A stretch of DNA of 64,000 nucleotides from an uncultured Chitinophagaceae bacterium. Lineage in GTDB: Bacteria; Bacteroidota; Bacteroidia; Chitinophagales; Chitinophagaceae. Below the pieces are notes generated by a model. That model saw only the letters and a program-made list of their open reading frames with translations, made no database searches and was not told where the DNA came from. Of the stretch, positions 59,957 through 64,000 are shown piece after piece (position 1 is the first letter of the stretch; each line of letters begins with the position of its first letter). Position numbers and translations under genes: made by a program. The DNA is taken from positions 62,001 through 126,000 of the forward strand of contig CAKZFX010000020.1 in the NCBI GenBank assembly GCA_936908745.1, written 5' to 3'.

Positions 59957-61558
59957 TCAGCTTTGTAGTCTTGCTTCTTCAAGGTCCAGCTCCCACTCTC
60001 TTTCACGTATCAGTTCTTCGCTGTATTCGCCGGTATGACGGTAGTAATTTAATTCCCTGCGCCGGATATGAATGATCTCCAATAACATTTGCCGGTACTG
60101 TGGTAAAAATGAGGCTTCTTCATCTTCCTGTTCATCGTCATCGGTTGCCAGTTTTCGTTTGCTGATCTCGATCATGCGGTCAAAACGGTCCCGCAGGCGT
60201 TTATAAGGGTCATGTCTTTCTATTTCATCGGCATAATTGCTGTCTAAATAACTTAAAACAGATTCGGCGAGCCGTACCCGTAAGGAAAGAATAGACTGTC
60301 GTTCTGCTTTTGAATCACCGGCTTCAATCTTCAACCAGCGGATCAATGGTTTTAAACTCAATCCCTGCAATACCAGCGTTACGAGGATTACAACAAATGT
60401 GATAAAGAGAATAAGATTACGGTGCGGGAAAGCGTTGCCGCTTAATGTAAGCGGTATTGCCAATGCGGAAGCCAGCGATACAACGCCACGCATACCACTC
60501 CAGCCGACTAAAAAAATGGTTTGCCAGCTTGGTGGCGGGTCTTCTCTTTTGATGCTTTTAAATAAATAACGCGGCAGGTAGGCACTGGGGAATACCCAGA
60601 TAAGCCGCAATGCGATCGTAACAAGGCTGATGATCACAGCATATAAAATGGCCTGCTCTATTGAGTAATTGCCCAACCCGTCAATGATGTCCGGCAGTTG
60701 CAGCCCTATCAAGATAAACACAAAACCATTGAGCAGGAAGATCAGTGTTTCCCAGATACCCGACACCTGCAACCTTGTATCATAGGCAAACATTTCGGCC
60801 GAGCGATAGGTGAGAAATAAGCCACCACTTACAACCGCCAGCACACCCGAATAATGAAAATGTTCTGCCGTTATATACATGATATACGGCGTGATCAATG
60901 TGATAGCCGCATCTATACTTGCCGTGGTCGGGAAAAACCGGTGCACATAATAAATAATAAATGCAATGGCTACGCCGATCACGATGCCCATACCGGCTAC
61001 CATAAAAAATGATTTGCTGGCGGTCCAGAAATCAAACTGGCCGGTAACGATAGCCGCCAATGCAAAACGGAATACGATCAAACTTGATGCGTCATTCACA
61101 AGGCTTTCACCTTCGAGTATCGTTACGATTCTTTTGGGTATGCGCACACTTTGCAAAACAGAAGTGGCGGCCACTGCATCCGGCGGGGATATAATGCCTC
61201 CTAATAAAAAACCAAAAGCTAAAGGAAAGTCAGGAATGATCATCGTGGCAACAATGGCAACGGCAGCAGAAGTAAAGATCACCAAACCAAAAGCCAGCAG
61301 GCTGATGGGGCGTTTATTTTTCCAGAAGTCATACCAGGAAGTATTCCATGCGGCCGCATATAAAATCGGCGGCAGGAAGATCAGGAAAACAAGGTCAGGC
61401 TCCAGCCGTATGATCGGCATGCCGGGAATGATACTGATGATCAGTCCGCTGATCACTAAGAGAATGGGATACGAAATTTTGAGTTTATTACTGATCATCG
61501 TCAGCAGGGCAATTCCCAGCAACAAAGAAATGATCAGCAGCAGTTGTTCCTGTAACAT
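59957..61558 (-). CDS. Na+/H+ antiporter, CPA1/NhaP type
   Basis: A 533-residue protein with about twelve hydrophobic segments. GGIISPPDAVAATSVLQ and EGESLVNDASSLIVFRFAL contain the conserved acidic and PDA-type residues of CPA1 transporters (the ND motif at the ion site). GWSGMRGVVSLASALAIPL is another family block. The final 110 residues are a charged, helical cytoplasmic tail. It exchanges sodium or another cation for protons for pH and salt balance. It ends convergent with the OmpA gene. Confidence 0.92.
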   Translation of the reverse strand: MLQEQLLLIISLLLGIALLTMISNKLKISYPILLVISGLIISIIPGMPIIRLEPDLVFLIFLPPILYAAAWNTSWYDFWKNKRPISLLAFGLVIFTSAAVAIVATMIIPDFPLAFGFLLGGIISPPDAVAATSVLQSVRIPKRIVTILEGESLVNDASSLIVFRFALAAIVTGQFDFWTASKSFFMVAGMGIVIGVAIAFIIYYVHRFFPTTASIDAAITLITPYIMYITAEHFHYSGVLAVVSGGLFLTYRSAEMFAYDTRLQVSGIWETLIFLLNGFVFILIGLQLPDIIDGLGNYSIEQAILYAVIISLVTIALRLIWVFPSAYLPRYLFKSIKREDPPPSWQTIFLVGWSGMRGVVSLASALAIPLTLSGNAFPHRNLILFITFVVILVTLVLQGLSLKPLIRWLKIEAGDSKAERQSILSLRVRLAESVLSYLDSNYADEIERHDPYKRLRDRFDRMIEISKRKLATDDDEQEDEEASFLPQYRQMLLEIIHIRRRELNYYRHTGEYSEELIREREWELDLEEARLQS

Positions 61559-61597
61559 ATATCTAAAATAAAGAGAATTTGAATAAAGCTGGTAATA

Positions 61598-61665
61598 ACC
61601 ACAAAGAACACAAAAGGTTTAATTCACAAGGAACACAGAGGGCCGTGGTGAATTGCACAGTGGTT
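61598..61665. repeat. ACCACAGAG-family repeat, short inverted pair
   Basis: AACCACAAAGAACACAAAAG at the left and GCACAGTGGTTTTT at the right form a small inverted pair; CACAAGGAACACAGAGGG lies between. No gene. Confidence 0.55.
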
Positions 61666-61680
61666 TTTTTGGCTTGCATG

Positions 61681-61800
61681 AAACATTGCCACGCAGGGGC
61701 AATTTGCAGGTAATAGCTGCAATAATGTTTCGCAGAAACATATTATAGATAACAAAGGCTCAAAGGAGAAGAACGATGTCCCGCAGGGACATTTCGTGGT
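61681..61800 (+). repeat. Cluster of three GCA-loop palindromes, covarying hairpin family (copy 1)
   Basis: Three hairpins share the loop GCA but have different arms: ATTGCCAC-GCA-GGGGCAAT (61685-61703, one mismatch), ATGTTTC-GCA-GAAACAT (61725-61741, perfect) and ATGTCCC-GCA-GGGACAT (61776-61792, perfect). They end at TTTCGTGGT. The order matches the minus-strand reading of 54870-54950, where the arms differ but still pair. Confidence 0.65.
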
Positions 61801-62289
61801 TTACTTCACTTCTTCAAACATACCCGTCTGTTTGTTCTTGCGAACATTATCAGCATTGAAATAGCGGCCATTCATTGCCACATACACACCCGCAGGCAGG
61901 GTTTGTGCAAAAGCCAAAGCGCTGCCTAAATTAAATAAGCCGTCAGAGCTACCAAACTTAATAGGGATCATGGCGCCGGTAAGGATAATTGTTTTGTTCT
62001 TTACTTTTTCAGCCAGCATCATAGCGGTAACGCTCATGGTGTCGGTACCATGGGTGATCACGATTTTATCTTCTTCGCATTGATTGCATTGATGGGCGAT
62101 CAGTTCCCGGTCTTCAGCTGTCATTTCCAGGCTGTCCACCATCATCAGCGTGCGCACTTCCACCGGCACTTTGCTGCGACCCATTTCCAGCAGGTCCTGC
62201 ATATGTGTATCATTAAAATAAAGCTGGCCGGTGATCTCGTTATACTCTTTATCAAATGTGCCGCCGGTAATAAAAATGCGAACTGCCAT
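61801..62289 (-). CDS. Asparaginase N-terminal-domain-only protein
   Basis: A 162-residue protein that contains just the N-terminal domain of type I/II asparaginases. ITGGTFDKEY holds the first catalytic threonine and VITHGTDTMSVTAMML the second (T-D motif). ILTGAMIP follows, with the conserved lysine region after it. Full asparaginases are about 330 residues, so half is absent, and no second half lies downstream. Short forms of about this length exist in some bacteria, so it may be a natural stand-alone domain rather than a truncation. Substrate and activity are unproven. Confidence 0.75.
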   Translation of the reverse strand: MAVRIFITGGTFDKEYNEITGQLYFNDTHMQDLLEMGRSKVPVEVRTLMMVDSLEMTAEDRELIAHQCNQCEEDKIVITHGTDTMSVTAMMLAEKVKNKTIILTGAMIPIKFGSSDGLFNLGSALAFAQTLPAGVYVAMNGRYFNADNVRKNKQTGMFEEVK

Positions 62290-62731
62290 GTTTTAACAGG
62301 TTGAGCCGTGAAGATAATACAATGACCAGCGATGGGCCAGGAGTTTCACTAAACGATATTCAATCAAGAGGGGAATGAAGTGGACAAAAATCAAAAAATG
62401 AGAAAATAGATTTTGTGATATGAAGGAAAAAGCTAACTTAGCTTGCCTTTAAAGAAAAAAGGCCCTTCCGTAGAAACGGATTGACCTCTAACGATTGCTT
62501 GCCATATGAAAATCTTGAATAGTAGTGTTTCGTATCACTGCTAAGGCCTCTGACGAATTGCTTTTCCCACTTCTAACGATTGCTGCTGTATGAAGCCCTG
62601 CATCTTTGTAAGTCAAAAGTAGGGCTTGAAAACAGCCTATTCAAGCCAACTTCCGAAGGTTTTAATGATGGCTAAACCGTTATCATTTTATTAAAACCCT
62701 TGCCAGTAGTGAGTTTCAGGATAAATTTGCA
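62290..62731. other. Intergenic region with repeats and hairpins
   Basis: No gene is seen. It holds three related direct repeats: CCTCTAACGATTGCTTG (62485), CCTCTGACGAATTGCTT (62547) and CTTCTAACGATTGCTGC (62570). It also has a hairpin GCTTGAA (62624-62630) / TTCAAGC (62640-62646) around a nine-base loop. These lie upstream of the final gene and could be a regulatory leader or remnants of something else. Confidence 0.4.
62700..62729 (+). promoter_or_regulatory. Promoter-like pair just before the last gene
   Basis: TTG (62700-62702) and TAAATTTG (62722-62729) are separated by 19 bases, the ideal Bacteroidota spacing. The ATG at 62732 follows the box by only two bases, so the transcript would start at or after the ATG: a leaderless message, or a misread promoter. 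Confidence 0.45.
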
Positions 62732-64000
62732 ATGATGTCCAACCGTTCATCCGACATATTATTTCAATTAATACATTCCTTAGAAAAAGCCGAAAAACGG
62801 CATTTTAAGCTATACATCAAGCGCAGTTCGGCACGTGAAGACCTCAAAATCGTGCAATTATTCGATGCGATAGCCGGTTTGAAGGAATATGATGAAAAAT
62901 TGTTATTTAAAAAACTGAAAGGCGTTGAAAAACCTCAATTAGCCAATCTTAAGACGCATTTATACAAAGAACTCCTTGCCAGCCTTCGCTTGCTAAAAAG
63001 CGCCGATAGCCTTGATCTTCAACTAAATGAGCAATTCGACTATGCCCATATTTTGTATAAAAAAGGGCTTTTCAGCCAAAGTTTGCGCATTTTAGAGCGG
63101 GTAAAGGAAATAGCGAGGGTAAACCAGAAATACACGTTTCTAACCCAGGTCATTGCCTTGGAGAAAAGAATTGAAGGCCTGCACATCACCAACACCACGC
63201 AGGACCGTGTGCAGCAACTGGCCATTGAGGCCAACACGGTGAGTGAACATATTGACGGCGTTTCCCGCCTTAGCAATCTTGCTTTATTATTATTCAGTTG
63301 GTTTACACGAAACGGTCATGCGAGAAATAAAAAAGATGAAGCCGGTGTAAAAAAATTCATGCAGGAAAACATGCCTGCGAATGCGCATCAACTCACCGGT
63401 TTTTATGAACGCATGTATTTGTACCAAAGTTATTGCTGGTATGCGTTTATCCGGCAGGATTTTTTGCAATACTACCGGTATGCGCAAAAATGGATTGACC
63501 TGTTTGATGAAAACCCGTTGATGATACGGGTGGAAACCAGTCACTATATCAAAGGGCTTCATTATTTATTAAATGCACACTTTGATCTTCGCAATTTCCG
63601 TGAGTTTGAAAAAACGCTGCAGAAGTTTGAAGCGTTTTCACAAACAGACCGTGTGCAGGACCATGACAACTTCCGTATTCAAACCTTTGTGTATATCAGC
63701 CAGGCCAAGATCAACCAGCATTTTATGATCGGCACGTTTAAGGAAGGGTTGAAAATCGTTCCCGGCATTGAAGAAAAGCTGGAAGAATATGCGTTGTTCC
63801 TTGACCCGCACCGTATCATGGTGCTGAATTATAAAATTGCCACGCTGCATTTTGGCAGCGGCGATTACGGTACTTCTATTGATTATTTACAAAAAATAAT
63901 CAACGCCACCGGCGAATTGCGCACCGATCTGCAATGCTATGCACGACTGCAGCATTTACTGGCGCATTATGAATTGGGCAATACTGAACTGATGGACCCG
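62732..64000 (+). CDS. Unrecognised helical protein (partial, 3' end outside window)
   Basis: An open frame of 423 codons from ATG 62732 (or 62735) runs off the end of the window without a stop. The sequence (SNRSSDILFQLIHSLEKAEK, LFDAIAGLKEYDEKLLFKKL) is all helical with repeated aromatic-containing helix pairs, e.g. QFDYAHILYKKGLFSQSLRI and DYGTSIDYLQKI, like TPR repeats. There is no signal or membrane segment. I recognise no named family. A scaffold or regulatory role is a guess only. Confidence 0.7.
   Translation, partial: MMSNRSSDILFQLIHSLEKAEKRHFKLYIKRSSAREDLKIVQLFDAIAGLKEYDEKLLFKKLKGVEKPQLANLKTHLYKELLASLRLLKSADSLDLQLNEQFDYAHILYKKGLFSQSLRILERVKEIARVNQKYTFLTQVIALEKRIEGLHITNTTQDRVQQLAIEANTVSEHIDGVSRLSNLALLLFSWFTRNGHARNKKDEAGVKKFMQENMPANAHQLTGFYERMYLYQSYCWYAFIRQDFLQYYRYAQKWIDLFDENPLMIRVETSHYIKGLHYLLNAHFDLRNFREFEKTLQKFEAFSQTDRVQDHDNFRIQTFVYISQAKINQHFMIGTFKEGLKIVPGIEEKLEEYALFLDPHRIMVLNYKIATLHFGSGDYGTSIDYLQKIINATGELRTDLQCYARLQHLLAHYELGNTELMDP

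Noticed and set aside
60966..61571. 201-residue frame opposite the antiporter gene
   Set aside because: Antisense shadow; hydrophobic pattern mirrors the transporter helices.
1..64000. tRNA or rRNA genes, riboswitches, intact insertion sequences
   Set aside because: None could be recognised by reading; no cloverleaf, conserved rRNA segment, TPP or cobalamin box, or transposase motif was found.

Overview
The window looks like a chromosomal segment from a Bacteroidota bacterium, probably of the Chitinophagaceae type. The signs are a C-terminal type IX secretion sorting domain, a TonB-dependent-receptor-type outer membrane barrel with an N-terminal carboxypeptidase-like domain, TAnnTTTG-type -7 promoter boxes, GxxExxY and four-helix-bundle genes, and many intergenic repeats of kinds often seen in that group. 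No rRNA, tRNA, CRISPR array or intact transposase was recognised. Species cannot be fixed from the sequence.

Layout. 1-1030: the end of a membrane protein, then an arsenic-type locus (ArsR regulator with operator, a 27-residue Cys-rich micropeptide, an intrinsic terminator, a low-Mr arsenate reductase). 1058-8000: envelope genes, including a GT39 glycosyltransferase, an esterase, kdnB and kdsB (implying 8-amino-Kdo lipopolysaccharide) and a rhomboid protease. 8000-20400: housekeeping and envelope genes (SH3 protein, sterol desaturase, dnaN, a cytoplasmic HtrA-like protease with a zinc ribbon, recX, nitrilase, S41 peptidase, thiL, inositol monophosphatase). 20500-28200: GT2 fusion, GH3-type adenylating enzyme, LysE transporter, mtgA, GT39. 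28300-37100: T9SS repeat fibre, NadR-type kinase with pnuC, paired M23 peptidases, SRPBCC proteins, alcohol dehydrogenase, VanZ. 37378-40188: large outer membrane barrel protein.

40306-46926 is the most unusual part. An AT-rich, tightly coupled minus-strand operon encodes a DNA cytosine methyltransferase, a 789-residue double-ATPase protein (Big_9-like domain, MORC/Hsp90-type GHKL ATPase, histidine-kinase-like DHp box, second GHKL ATPase), a receiver-domain protein with a large unknown C-terminus, an HNH nuclease and a small tail-anchored protein. A convergent vsr gene sits at its 3' end. It reads as a restriction/defence module built around two-component signalling, here placed between the barrel gene and htpG.

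47100-64000 returns to ordinary composition: htpG, TerC, DoxX, DUF1801, DinB, a saccharopine-dehydrogenase-like enzyme, NifU, cmoA, an Spx/ArsC-like protein, a frameshifted MFS transporter, an OmpA lipoprotein, a Na+/H+ antiporter, a one-domain asparaginase and the start of an unrecognised gene cut off by the window end.

Three repeat systems run through the intergenic spaces. The first is a MITE-like family with ACCACAGAG-type inverted ends, one copy of which encloses the GxxExxY gene. The second is a pair of GTACG-type inverted repeats, each enclosing a four-helix-bundle gene, one of them dead. The third is clusters of short hairpins whose arms differ between copies but stay complementary.
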